Source: Panonychus citri (lineage: Eukaryota; Arthropoda; Arachnida; Trombidiformes; Tetranychidae). From it: a DNA stretch of 64,000 nucleotides. A model generated the notes under the pieces. It worked only from the letters and a program-made list of their open reading frames with translations. It searched no databases and was not told where the DNA came from. Shown one piece after another: positions 22,473 through 31,910 of this stretch (the first letter of the stretch is position 1; the number at the start of each line of letters is the position of its first letter). Location of the stretch: positions 1 to 64,000 of the forward strand of contig NW_026515414.1 in NCBI RefSeq assembly GCF_014898815.1, written 5' to 3'. The position numbers and the translations under genes are program-made.

Positions 22473-23699
22473 TGGAATTTATTCACAATGAATCATCACC
22501 AGCCACTATTGCTGAGCTTGATTTATTCAAATTACCACCTACACAAACTGTTGTTGAATCAATGTATGATGTTGAATATCGACCTGTAGGATCCCTTGAT
22601 GAAGCGAAAGTTTTTGAATTTGTTGTACCTTCTTCTGAACATTATACGGATCTATCAGCTTCTTACTTACATGGAAAAATCAAAATTGAGTACAAAGATC
22701 CAATACTAGCTACAGATACAATTACACCCGTGAATAACTATGCTGTATCATTATTCGAAGAACTTGATGTTTATCTCGGAAATGTGAATGTAACGACAGG
22801 TAATAGTTTGTTTCATTATCAATCATTTATCGAAGATTTGTTTTTCAAGTATAAATCACCTGTTGATGCTTGTCAATTGATTGATGATGATGATAAAAGA
22901 ATCAATCGAATTAAAGATTCATTTGACTTCATTCTACCAATTCATGCACCAATGTTTCAACAAGAAAAGTTTTGATTGATGGAGTACCTATTGTTTTACG
23001 GTTCAAACTGGCACCTGCACTTTTGGCTTAACATGTTCAAAGTCGGATCAATTTCATTAAAGTTTGAACAAATGTCATTATTCATTAGGCGAGTAAAGTT
23101 ATTCATGCCTGTTCAGATGACTATTGAACAAAATCTAGCTAAATCAATGGCCAAGTATTACTTTCAACGAAATGAAGTTAAATCTTATCACCTTGTGAAC
23201 GGATTTGCTGCCAGTAGTATCGATAATGTTTACAATGGACAGTTACCACGAAAAGTAATAATTGGATTTGTAACTGATAAGGCATTTAATGGTGACATTA
23301 CGACCAATGCATTTTCATTTAAACATAAAGACATGAAGGAAATGTCATTGGTTGTTAATGGTGTCAAGATTCCAAGTTCAGCATTCAAACCTGATTTCAA
23401 AAACAAGATTTATATGAGAGAGTATTACAACATGTTCAGAGCTATGAATCAAGAGTTTGAGTGCTAAAATTAATATCAAGTACTCTGATTATGCTGACAA
23501 GTACCCATTGTTTGTGTTTGATTCACAGATGATGGTACATTGGCAACAGACTCTGGAGCTCTCAATGATTAAAAGGGAAGTGCTCGAATTGATATACAAT
23601 TTACTGAAGCTCTGACTGAGGGATTACATGATTGTATTTGGAATATATGATAGTGTTATTCAAATAAATTCAAATAGAGCTATAACAACAGATTATTGA
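22472..23699 (+). pseudogene. Major capsid protein (double jelly-roll, hexon-like), frameshifted
   Basis: ATG 22472 begins MEFIHNESSPATIAELDLF, followed by PPTQTVVESMYDVEYRPVG, FEFVVPSSEHYTDLSASYL and PVNNYAVSLFEELDVYLGNV, the N-terminal jelly-roll pattern of Polinton major capsid proteins. A TGA at 22973 results from a frame change that appears compensated near 23030; the sense resumes as LNMFKVGSISLKFEQM and QRNEVKSYHLVNGF until 23467. Two more changes precede the conserved end: RIDIQFTEALTEGLHDCIW and YDSVIQINSNRAITTDY, stop 23697-23699. Hexon-type capsid proteins form the particle shell. The gene is clearly inactive in this copy. Confidence 0.85.
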
Positions 23700-24051
23700 T
23701 GGCTTTATCAACAATTGATATTGATACCATCTCAAGAGATTCTCAGAGTTCAAAGGTGTTTTCGCAATTGATAAATTACCATTTGAACTTTTTGAAAAGC
23801 CGTTTGGTATAGTAATAAATCTAGATCCTAGTTGGAAACCAGGCTCTCATTGGACTGCTCTGTTTGTATCAGAATATGGACATGGTGAATATTTTGACTC
23901 ATTCGGAACTGCACCACCTGATGCTATAACTTTTCTTGAAAGAAACTGTAAAATAATTCTTTTCTTATAATCAAAACATATTCAAGGAGATTTATCAATC
24001 AAATGTGGTTATTATTGTATTCTTTTCTCGAATCTCATTTCAATAACTTAA
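23699..24051 (+). pseudogene. Adenain/Ulp1-type cysteine protease, frameshifted
   Basis: ATG 23699 overlaps the capsid stop (TGATG). The first frame covers about 18 residues; the main frame then reads VFAIDKLPFELFEKPFGIVI, with the catalytic His in SHWTALF (about 23847) and the catalytic Asp region in YFDSFG. After a frame change near 23960-23985 the nucleophile appears in SIKCGYYCILF (about 24000), and the frame ends at TAA 24051. The His-Asp-Cys order and length of about 115 codons match the maturation protease of adenoviruses and Polintons, which processes capsid precursors. Two frame changes disable it. Confidence 0.8.
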
Positions 24052-24122
24052 ATTTTCCGTTAATTAAATGTAAAACACAAGTTAATGATTACATATTAAA
24101 TAAATTTTATTAAACAATTTTA

Positions 24123-27100
24123 TTAAACAATTTTATAATGTCCAAATGCATATGTTGATACACCATCCTCGCGTATATATCTCTTGTCATCCAATGGAGA
24201 TAAAGATATTTTATTTGTTTTTATACTTGAAATCTGATGATGTTTAGATTGTAATCTGTAATTATCATGTCTGAATAACACACTATCGTAGAGACAGGTC
24301 TTGTAGTCTTCTATCAATATCTCATCACGAACGGTTGCCTTTTGAGTTCCTTTAGCGGTCTTTTTTATCTTTGAACCATATTTAATTCCATAAAGCTTTG
24401 ATTTGATGGCGACAACTTCATCAATAACTTGACCATTCATCTCGTCCTTTAGTAGCCCAAGTTTCTTTTTGTTTGAAACATCATAGAGGAAATGATTTTC
24501 AGGGTAATCCGAAAAGTCCATAATTGCTGACATTGATTTTAAATCATTATAAATATCTTCAGTTTCAATATGATAAATGAAGCTGTCAGTGTCAGTGTAA
24601 ACAAGATTTAGGTTATCTCCATAAAGAGGTTGAAAGTGATCGTAATGTAGTTCATACATCCGAAGCTTTGATAGTTCTAGTACTGTGAATCCAAGGTAAA
24701 TTGGCTTATCCAGTTTAACCTCAAATTTACGTAATTTTATTATTGCCAAATCATTATCCAGAATGTAAAAGTGTTCAAACATTGGCTTTCTAATCTGTTT
24801 CATTGCTTGTTGACCGTTTGTCACTACTTTAACTTTGGAATGTTTCCGCTTATCTTCAATGCTCTTTCCATATAATGAATTGACCATCAATTTCCAAAAG
24901 TCTTTTTCAAATGAATTGGTAGCTCTCTGGCGATTGAGGGTGCACATTGAAATATAAGGTTTCAACCATTTGGATTGCTTGAACTTGAGAATACGATGAA
25001 TTTTATCCAAGATTAGTCCCTTTGATAACCAAAATCTCAAGTTTCTTTCGTGTACCACATAGTTTTTCTTATCTCTTAGATTAGGAATTAGTTTCTCAGT
25101 TTTACATCGTTTAAGACCAACACTTTCAAGATCAGATATGATTCTCTTTTGATAATCACTTAACCATTCATCATCAACTGTTAATTTCTCAGGAGCCATG
25201 GGATAATCATTATGTTGATCGTGTAAATGTTGTGGATAAATTAAATCAACTTGACAAATGTATCCTGTATCTGAATCTTGTCCAGTCATTATTGATTCAA
25301 TCACTTGATCAAACGATTCCGAAGGGACCCATTCAAAGTTACTCATTGGTAGATTATCACTCAAAGCATAACCATAAAGGTTATTCACATCCAGAAAAGT
25401 AATGTATGAGTTGGGTTTATTACAATCATAATTCTCAGAGAGAGGATTGTTGGCAACAACATGTCTTGTCATTGCACAAGAAATTCCTCCTCGAATCCCA
25501 TTCTCAATCATAAGGATCATGTCAATGTCTGTTAATAAATCAAGTTTGGTTTTTGTTGCTTTGAGAGCAGCGTCCCAAGTGAGACCTGGTGTAGAGAAAT
25601 AATGACAAGGATCGAGGCCAAATTGTTTCAAACTTGTGAATCTAAAGTTTTCAAATATTGCCGCTAAAAGTAAGACATCAACTTTCAAGTAAATGTCATG
25701 AAAATCGCCAAGGTTTTGACAATTGAAATGATTCCATATCCTTTGTAAATTTGAATATGTTGATTCATCTATTGTTTTTCGACATAGATGTGAATAAAAT
25801 TTATCAATTGAAGGTAAATTGACATCATCAAATTTACTCCAAGAGTCCATATACTCATAAGGTAAACACCCTTTTGATAAAAGTAGAGGTAAATCTGAGC
25901 TATTGAACATTTGTGATAAATATTTTGTTTTATCTTCATCTGGTAAATTGTTTGATAATGTATCAAGGCTGGATAGAAGAAAAGCGAGACTATCTAGAAA
26001 AATGAAATCATCCATGAAAAAGGCAATATACTTTTCACTATTCTGTGGGATTACAGAAATCTTTTTCACTGTATTTGACTTGATCCCTTTCATAATTAGA
26101 TGAGCATCATAACCTTTCAAGTTATGAAAAATGACTGGTATTCGATTTGGTAATCTAAGTTTCAAATTGCACAGATTATGAGCTGCTCCACGGAGCTTAC
26201 CAGTTAGATGACAATGATCTAAAACTTTGTCTTGGAAAAGTGGTTGTAAACAAACATGGCAAATATCAGCAAGTTCATAAATTATCCTTTCTTCTGGTGT
26301 TAGAATTGGCGGCTTTATTCTCCTCATTAGATCAAGGTTGATGGACGCTTGTACATTGTAAAGGCTTCTGATGAAATTCTCTGCCGCGTTATCACCTCGA
26401 TAGAATTTATTGAACAGTATTTTACCTGTCCAATCAACAACAACCCAGCCAAATGAACAAGCTTCATGCTTTTGGTATTCAAATGTGCTTGCACCTAATG
26501 CATTTTCACTTTTGGTCACTAAGGCTTCAAAGTCAGCGTAAATAACATATGGATAAGAAATTGTCTTTTCCACGTGAGTAAACTCACACGTTTTCGGGAC
26601 ATTTTCTGTACCTGGAAGAATGGTTCTTTGAGCTGAGTTGTTACCACAATAAATTTCATGCTTTGTTAGTGAGAATTTATCTCTGAAACCAGATAGGCAA
26701 GAATAACAGAAAAACCTTTCCCACGATTTGGTGTTCCACATAAATTTGTCAAAGTTGGTGATGTGAAAATAATGATCATTGTGAAGAAATAGATTAACAT
26801 GATTTGTCTTCCTGTCCTTGTTGATTAGCAATGGGACAACCTTTGGGTTCTTACAGATTGTCATTGTGTAGACATTAATTGAAACATTGTTCTGCTTTTC
26901 AAAGCGATTAATCTGAGAGAAAGGCGTAATTGGATCGATATCTCTGAAATTGTACCATTTCTCATATTTTTTATATTTAGAGACTCTTTCTCTATGTGTT
27001 GACTGAGGGTGAAGAGCCATGAGAACGGCCCACTTGAAGCAATGAGACTTACAAACTGGTGATACCAAGCTCCTTTTACGGATCAAGTTTAGTGGTAATT

Positions 27101-27698
27101 TAACGCTTGAACAACCACCACTATTTTCTTTCAACTTACCTACTCTGATTTCCAACATTTTGACTGCCTGAAGTACCCAACCACTTCCACGTTGAGTGAA
27201 CTGATCAACCACCAATCCAAGGTTTTCAATCCATTTAGTGATCATTTTCTCAATTTGGGAAGAATGAGTTAAAGGTTCACTTTGAGAAATTTTATAAATT
27301 TCAGTAGAATCCGTATCGCCATCTGGTTTTTGTTTAATAAACTTGATAAGAACACAAACTTGAGTTTTAATTGATCCAATTTTTCCAATCACATGGCTAA
27401 TGAGATTAATGATGTTTTGCCTTTCAGCTGTAAACAGGTTCTCTAGAGATGACCATGAACCAAGTTTAACATAAATTTCAAGGACACCTCTATAAGCTGA
27501 TTTATGTAATCGAAAAGTAGCTACGTCACCAAGAGTAGAGACAATTGTTTTACATTTGATAACATGTTCAATGAACATTTCTTTATCTTTAAACCTTGTC
27601 TTACATTTTGAACATTTCAATAAACTACACTGTTCTTTATGAATAAATAGAGACTTGAATTTCTTGAATGAAACTCCACATTCACTGCACTCAAACAT
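24123..27698 (-). CDS. Protein-primed family-B DNA polymerase (Polinton PolB)
   Basis: An uninterrupted 1191-residue frame, the best preserved gene of the element. Exonuclease motifs: YADFEAL (389-391 acids), FHNLKGYDAHL (524-534) and YLKVDVLLL (670-678). Polymerase motifs: A, FLDVNNLYGYAL (768-779); B, KLMVNSLYGKS (936-946); C, YTDTDS (1034-1039). Between exo I and II sits a zinc-knuckle/HNH-like block, CHVC (480-483), DHCHLTGKLRG (494-504), HNLC (507-510), typical of Polinton polymerases. The N-terminus has two C2HC-type fingers (residues 4-24 and 29-49) and a third lies at 331-351. The enzyme replicates the linear genome from protein-capped ends. All catalytic residues I looked for are present. 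It is transcribed towards the capsid genes, converging at about 24051-24123. Confidence 0.97.
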   Translation of the reverse strand: MFECSECGVSFKKFKSLFIHKEQCSLLKCSKCKTRFKDKEMFIEHVIKCKTIVSTLGDVATFRLHKSAYRGVLEIYVKLGSWSSLENLFTAERQNIINLISHVIGKIGSIKTQVCVLIKFIKQKPDGDTDSTEIYKISQSEPLTHSSQIEKMITKWIENLGLVVDQFTQRGSGWVLQAVKMLEIRVGKLKENSGGCSSVKLPLNLIRKRSLVSPVCKSHCFKWAVLMALHPQSTHRERVSKYKKYEKWYNFRDIDPITPFSQINRFEKQNNVSINVYTMTICKNPKVVPLLINKDRKTNHVNLFLHNDHYFHITNFDKFMWNTKSWERFFCYSCLSGFRDKFSLTKHEIYCGNNSAQRTILPGTENVPKTCEFTHVEKTISYPYVIYADFEALVTKSENALGASTFEYQKHEACSFGWVVVDWTGKILFNKFYRGDNAAENFIRSLYNVQASINLDLMRRIKPPILTPEERIIYELADICHVCLQPLFQDKVLDHCHLTGKLRGAAHNLCNLKLRLPNRIPVIFHNLKGYDAHLIMKGIKSNTVKKISVIPQNSEKYIAFFMDDFIFLDSLAFLLSSLDTLSNNLPDEDKTKYLSQMFNSSDLPLLLSKGCLPYEYMDSWSKFDDVNLPSIDKFYSHLCRKTIDESTYSNLQRIWNHFNCQNLGDFHDIYLKVDVLLLAAIFENFRFTSLKQFGLDPCHYFSTPGLTWDAALKATKTKLDLLTDIDMILMIENGIRGGISCAMTRHVVANNPLSENYDCNKPNSYITFLDVNNLYGYALSDNLPMSNFEWVPSESFDQVIESIMTGQDSDTGYICQVDLIYPQHLHDQHNDYPMAPEKLTVDDEWLSDYQKRIISDLESVGLKRCKTEKLIPNLRDKKNYVVHERNLRFWLSKGLILDKIHRILKFKQSKWLKPYISMCTLNRQRATNSFEKDFWKLMVNSLYGKSIEDKRKHSKVKVVTNGQQAMKQIRKPMFEHFYILDNDLAIIKLRKFEVKLDKPIYLGFTVLELSKLRMYELHYDHFQPLYGDNLNLVYTDTDSFIYHIETEDIYNDLKSMSAIMDFSDYPENHFLYDVSNKKKLGLLKDEMNGQVIDEVVAIKSKLYGIKYGSKIKKTAKGTQKATVRDEILIEDYKTCLYDSVLFRHDNYRLQSKHHQISSIKTNKISLSPLDDKRYIREDGVSTYAFGHYKIV

Positions 27699-27912
27699 GA
27701 CTATTACTAAACTGACAAAAGCAGTTGCTTATATTGTAAATTATCATGTTTGCTTGTGCGCATGCTTCAAGTTTCAAATCTTTAGTCTTGTAAAATCTAC
27801 TAGTATAATTCTCAATATTAATAAAGTCAAGACTAATAACATTATCGAAACAATACTCAACATCATTATAACACGAGAAATAAACTGATAATTGGATTAT
27901 TGATTTAAATCT

Positions 27913-28176
27913 TTAATAGATCATTTCAGTCTTTAAACAGAAAATATTGGTCATAAATTGAACAATTTCTTTTTCATTACAATAATAATCTTGATAGTTG
28001 ATAATCAAAACAATCTTGTCCATATCATGGTGGTTAATTGTAAAAGGAATCTTGAGTCTTCTAAAACCAGTCCATATCTTGTCCATTAAATGATAAAGAT
28101 TTTCATCAGAGTCCAACTCGCCTCGTAGCTTGAGTGAGGTCTTGAAATCTACCGTAAAATGAACCTTGTTAGCCAT
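27913..28176 (-). CDS. Unknown 87-aa element protein
   Basis: ATG 28176, stop at 27913, upstream of the polymerase on the same strand. The sequence opens MANKVHFTVDFKTSLKLRG, contains an NLYHLMDKIWTGF helix and a KIVLIINYQDYYC strand. It looks like a small folded alpha/beta protein. I do not recognise it. Its open frame in a decaying element and its position between two element genes support a real gene. Confidence 0.5.
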   Translation of the reverse strand: MANKVHFTVDFKTSLKLRGELDSDENLYHLMDKIWTGFRRLKIPFTINHHDMDKIVLIINYQDYYCNEKEIVQFMTNIFCLKTEMIY

Positions 28177-28373
28177 AAGTAAACTTCTTATACTATCAAC
28201 TTTAGATGCACGATGATTGATGTCTCGACGTGAAATAAATAAAAGAAAAGAGAAAATTGAGTGAGCTCACTTTTTATTTATTAGAGTAAATATAAGGTTA
28301 CAGTTTATAGATTCAAATGTTAGTAAGGATACATAATCAAAATTCAGAAATGTTGGGTTACATGTTTATAGAT

Positions 28374-28893
28374 TCATTCCCAAATAATCTCTTGCATTGC
28401 GGCAAAAACCTGATCAGGGATTGAATGAGTAGCAACCTTGATGATTTCATCTTTTTCGAGACGGATACACGTTTCCTTTGCTCCAGCCTTCAATCGAATT
28501 TCAACTGCTCCAATCTGCTGTCCATTGCATGATATCTCTCGTCCACCATTTAGATTCAGCTCAAATTCACGATTGCCTTCATTTGTGTTGTTCAACTTTT
28601 CTTTCAATGACTCAAATTCATTATATCGAAGAAACAATCCAAGCTTTGTTTGTATTTGAGTCTTGATTGATGACTCGCTCCATCCTCCGACGAATATCAA
28701 CATACGTTTGTCCATTTGATGATTTGGCTCGTTGTACAGTCAACCAAAGCTTTGGAGATATCTCAACACAAAACAGTTGTTGGAAACGGTCTTCAAAGCT
28801 CGCAGACGATGTACTCTGTCGTGCTCGCCATGGAAGAACTCGTTGAGTAGGAGTTTCAGGAGAAGCAGGAGAGTCAGGAATATTTGAAGTCAT
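28374..28893 (-). pseudogene. PC4-like ssDNA-binding coactivator, frameshifted
   Basis: I start at ATG 28893 (MTSNIPDSPASPETPTQR), after which a Ser/Pro-rich tail leads to VEISPKLWLTVQ, then GQTYVDIRR. This strand-turn-strand pattern with a DIR motif is the signature of the PC4 (p15) domain. That frame runs to a stop at 28621, but the expected last strand and helix, LGLFLRYNEFESLKEKL, are found in the adjoining frame (28374-28715), so the domain is split by one frame change near 28650. The second frame continues about 75 residues with alternating hydrophobic strands (GAVEIRLKAG, CIRLEKDEIIKV). PC4 proteins bind single-stranded DNA and stimulate Pol II transcription. The break could be a mutation or, less likely, programmed frameshifting. 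Identification is by pattern only. Confidence 0.55.
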
Positions 28894-29376
28894 TTTTATC
28901 AAGTTGATGGTTTGATGATCAAGTATTGAATGAAAATTATGCTTCAAAGTACTCCTTTTATACTCTTAAAGTCCAGAAGAGCCCAGCCCACTTTCTCTTC
29001 TATTAGTTTCAATTAGAGCTTCCACCTCATTCATGATTAGGGGAGTGAATTTTTCAGCACTGAGTTATTTCCATCCCTCTTTTTTTTCTCATAATCACTA
29101 TGATTGTATAACCTTGATCTGTGTAATCAGGATCAATTACTCCTCCTTGAACAGATTCCTTATGATGCTAAACTTGATCTAGATGCTAATCTAATATATT
29201 TTCTTTGTTCAACTTGAATGTTGATAAGATTACTTTATCCCAAGAGAAAACATTATCAACATGAGCGAAAACAATACCAACTTTCCGTAGCCTTCATTTG
29301 AGTTATTGAGTTAGTAAACACAAAGTTTGATTGTTGAAAAATTTTTATTTAGTTATAAAAAAAGTTTTATACATAA

Positions 29377-30244
29377 TTAAGGTCTGATCACTTTGATCCG
29401 ACATTGGACATTTCGACGACATATTGGACAACTTTCTTGCCCAAGTCGTTTCAAAGTGCTGTCACAGCTACAACAGACAGCTAAATGATTACATGGTGAA
29501 TATAAAACTTGTGTTGTCTTGAAAAGACAAACACAACAAAGGTGTCTCTCGGCCTCGTAACTATCCTTGTTTGCGTATGGACAATCTGGAGAAAAATGGT
29601 TATGAACCTCCCCTTGAAGTTTACTCAGCTTACCATCAATAGCCAACCGACAGAAAGCACACTGGACTATTCTATTTGAACCGGTCCAAAAGAATCCACT
29701 CTCGACGAACCAATCCCTCTGCCTTGGAGTCAATCTGGATCCAGCGAATGACCAGTGACGATTTATCCTTAGTTGATAAAGCTGGAAAACTTTCTCTGGA
29801 TTAAGGATTTTTGTCTCCGAGAAAACTTGAAGTATTTGTCCATCTGTTGAACGGACAAGAGAAGATATCAGAGATATAGACGTTTCATCATCTATCTCTT
29901 GCATCTGCACCGCATCACTATATCGATGTAAATCGCCTTCAATCCTGCATCAAGTTGGGTTCTTTCTTGAGTACAAAGCAAGAAGGACTGAAGCTAGCGT
30001 GAAGAGCTACAACGTCTTCGTCCAGAAATTCGAACGCGATTTGAAGTCCACAACAAAAACACTGCAAGTAGTCAGCGTCTTTGAACCGGAAAAATCCATC
30101 TTTGACAGCATCAAACCACCTCTCGTTCAAGTCTATACAGGACATCATTCTATTCAATTCTTGTTTCATAATTGAATAGGTTCTAAGACAGCCAGTCATC
30201 TTAGAACCCCAGTTTTCAATTGCGGGTGTAATATTTCGGGTCAT
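29377..30244 (-). pseudogene. Second IAP: two BIR domains and a RING, split between frames
   Basis: The first frame (30244-29939) holds a full BIR: WFDAVKDGFFRF, then C-x2-C-x16-H-x6-C in CFCC ... LHASFSPSC. It ends at TGA 29939. The second frame, open from about 29950 and with first ATG 29910, has a second BIR (WSFAGSRLTPRQRDWFVESGFF, CAFC, then HNHFSPDC, spacing x15 instead of x16) and a C-terminal C3HC4 RING (CCVC, CNHLAVCCSC, CPIC). BIR-BIR-RING is the classical viral and insect IAP layout, so one gene broken by a single frame change near 29945 is more likely than two genes. Role: inhibition of host apoptosis. Not closely similar to the left-end IAP, suggesting separate acquisitions. Confidence 0.8.
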
Positions 30245-30279
30245 CTATAATAATTGATAAAAGAGAGAAAAAAATATGA

Positions 30280-30717
30280 TTAAAGCATAATTTTATTAAA
30301 AATCATTAATCGATTTTCAGCTTTTTGTCTCATCATCTTGAGATAAGCTGAATGGAGTTTACACTTGTTCATAATAAGTTTTAAATGGTTACATTTTAAA
30401 GCCCAAAGTTTCACATCAGAAAATTCGTTACAATGGGCTTTACAAATAATTAATTTTGTAGTAATATGAGAAAAAATACTCTGATCATCGGTAAATGATG
30501 AACAGAGTTTACAATTCAACAATTTATGTTCAAGTTTTACATGAATTTTTTTTAACATAAATAATAAATGTTGACATTGACAGACGATTGGTTTTGCCTT
30601 CATTTTCTTCTTTGTTCCATCCAAATGTTTCTTAAAGCTGGAGTCCTTGGTTGGAGCTAAAGGACCCTTACCTTTGGAGACCTTGTTGGTTGAAATGGTA
30701 GTCGAAATAATTTTCAT
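30280..30717 (-). CDS. Unknown Cys/His-rich basic protein, 145 aa
   Basis: ATG 30717 lies one base after the stop of the preceding ORF (TAAGATG). The protein begins with a Lys/Ser/Thr-rich tail (TNKVSKGKGPLAPTKDSS) and then has CQCQHLLF, CKLC, CKAHC and CNHLK, a set of Cys/His pairs that could bind zinc. It is highly basic at both ends, suggesting nucleic-acid binding. I do not recognise the family. Confidence 0.5.
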   Translation of the reverse strand: MKIISTTISTNKVSKGKGPLAPTKDSSFKKHLDGTKKKMKAKPIVCQCQHLLFMLKKIHVKLEHKLLNCKLCSSFTDDQSIFSHITTKLIICKAHCNEFSDVKLWALKCNHLKLIMNKCKLHSAYLKMMRQKAENRLMIFNKIML

Positions 30718-30718
30718 C

Positions 30719-31027
30719 TTAAATCAAATAAAATTTGTTTAAGAAAATTTGATGAATTTTGGCCTGGTGGTCAATTCTCACTCCTTCAAGTGAGCTAAAA
30801 AACTTCCTGTTGTTGAATTTAATTGAAGACGTTTGTATATCAAAAGAAATTATTGCTCTAAGAAACTTTTCTTTTGATTCGCGATCAAGTAACTTAACTA
30901 TTGAAAGGAAATCACTTGATCTAATGTTGAAGTCAGCAAGATTCAAGGGTTCGTTTGAGCCCTTGGTTGATCGAAGCTCGATCGGGATTTGCACTAGTTT
31001 GAGAGAACTGAAGTACGAAACAGACAT
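30719..31027 (-). CDS. Unknown 102-aa element protein
   Basis: ATG 31027, stop TAA 30719-30721, followed after one base by the next ATG, so the pair is packed like a polycistronic unit. The sequence has NLADFNIRSSDFLSIVKLL and a mixed helix/strand composition with no obvious catalytic motif or membrane segment. Unrecognised. Probably the first gene of the rightmost minus-strand cluster; T/A-rich promoter sequence lies upstream. Confidence 0.45.
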   Translation of the reverse strand: MSVSYFSSLKLVQIPIELRSTKGSNEPLNLADFNIRSSDFLSIVKLLDRESKEKFLRAIISFDIQTSSIKFNNRKFFSSLEGVRIDHQAKIHQIFLNKFYLI

Positions 31028-31249
31028 TAATTACCTTTGAATTGAGATGAAAACTTTGGTAAGAAGAACTAAAGATGTGGTTGAATAACAAATAGACGTG
31101 AAAAGTCTGAATAATAAACTGTTGATGGAACAACGATGAAAACGAAAGATTTAACTTGAATCTTATTATGTTGTTAAAGATTTGAAGACTGATGAAAATT
31201 CACTTGAATCCTCTTCCATTTATATACGATCGTCTTGCCTTAGCTCCCT

Positions 31250-31745
31250 CGCTTGTGTCCTTCAGTAAAGCTGATTATAGCAGGGCCTCAAGCAATTTCA
31301 TAAACAATGATTATTCTAATTATTGTGGGCCTCTTGATTACTTTTTCAAGAACACTTTTAATTGCACTTGAACTTGACTACAAAGAATAACGTACTGAAT
31401 AAATTAATTATCTATTCTTCTTAAAGTGCATTTAAGTAAAATAATTATAGTAGGGCCTCAAGTAATCTCATGGATAATGATTTTTTTAATTATCATGAGA
31501 CTCTCAATTGTTCTTCCAAGAACGTTTTTAATTACAATCACTCGAACACAAAGTATGTATTTTAAATAAGATAATTATCTTGGCCTCTCAGTGTGTCCTT
31601 CATTGAAACAATTCATAGTAGAGCTTCACGTTATTTTCATAAATAATGATTTCTTAATTATGTTCTCTTGATAACTGGTTCAAGAACATTTTACTAACAT
31701 TCATGTACTCAAATTATCATTACACAATAAAAATAACTATCTGGG
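31250..31745. repeat. Degenerate tandem repeat, about 3 x 165 bp
   Basis: Three diverged units each contain AGGGCCTCAAGCAATTTCAT or a variant, then AATGATT..TTAATTAT, then CAAGAAC.TTTTAATT and TTAATTATCT. They start near 31250, 31413 and 31581. The array lies in the non-coding part of the Polinton next to a younger, nearly identical array, and is much older by divergence. Confidence 0.7.
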
Positions 31746-31910
31746 CCTCTTAATTGCAGGTGGAAATTCAAGGTATATTTATTTAACATGAAATTTAGCA
31801 ATTATTAAGATGATCATTAGATTGAATAATTGCTGTAGCTTAAAATAAAAGAATCAAGGTCTGCATCGTACTCTGGCCGTGAGAAGTCCATAAGACTTAC
31901 AATGCCAAAG

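Noticed and set aside
29377..30244. Two separate IAP genes in the right cluster
   Set aside because: The frames are about 30 bp apart, the second stays open upstream of its ATG, and BIR-BIR-RING is the normal order, so one broken gene is simpler.
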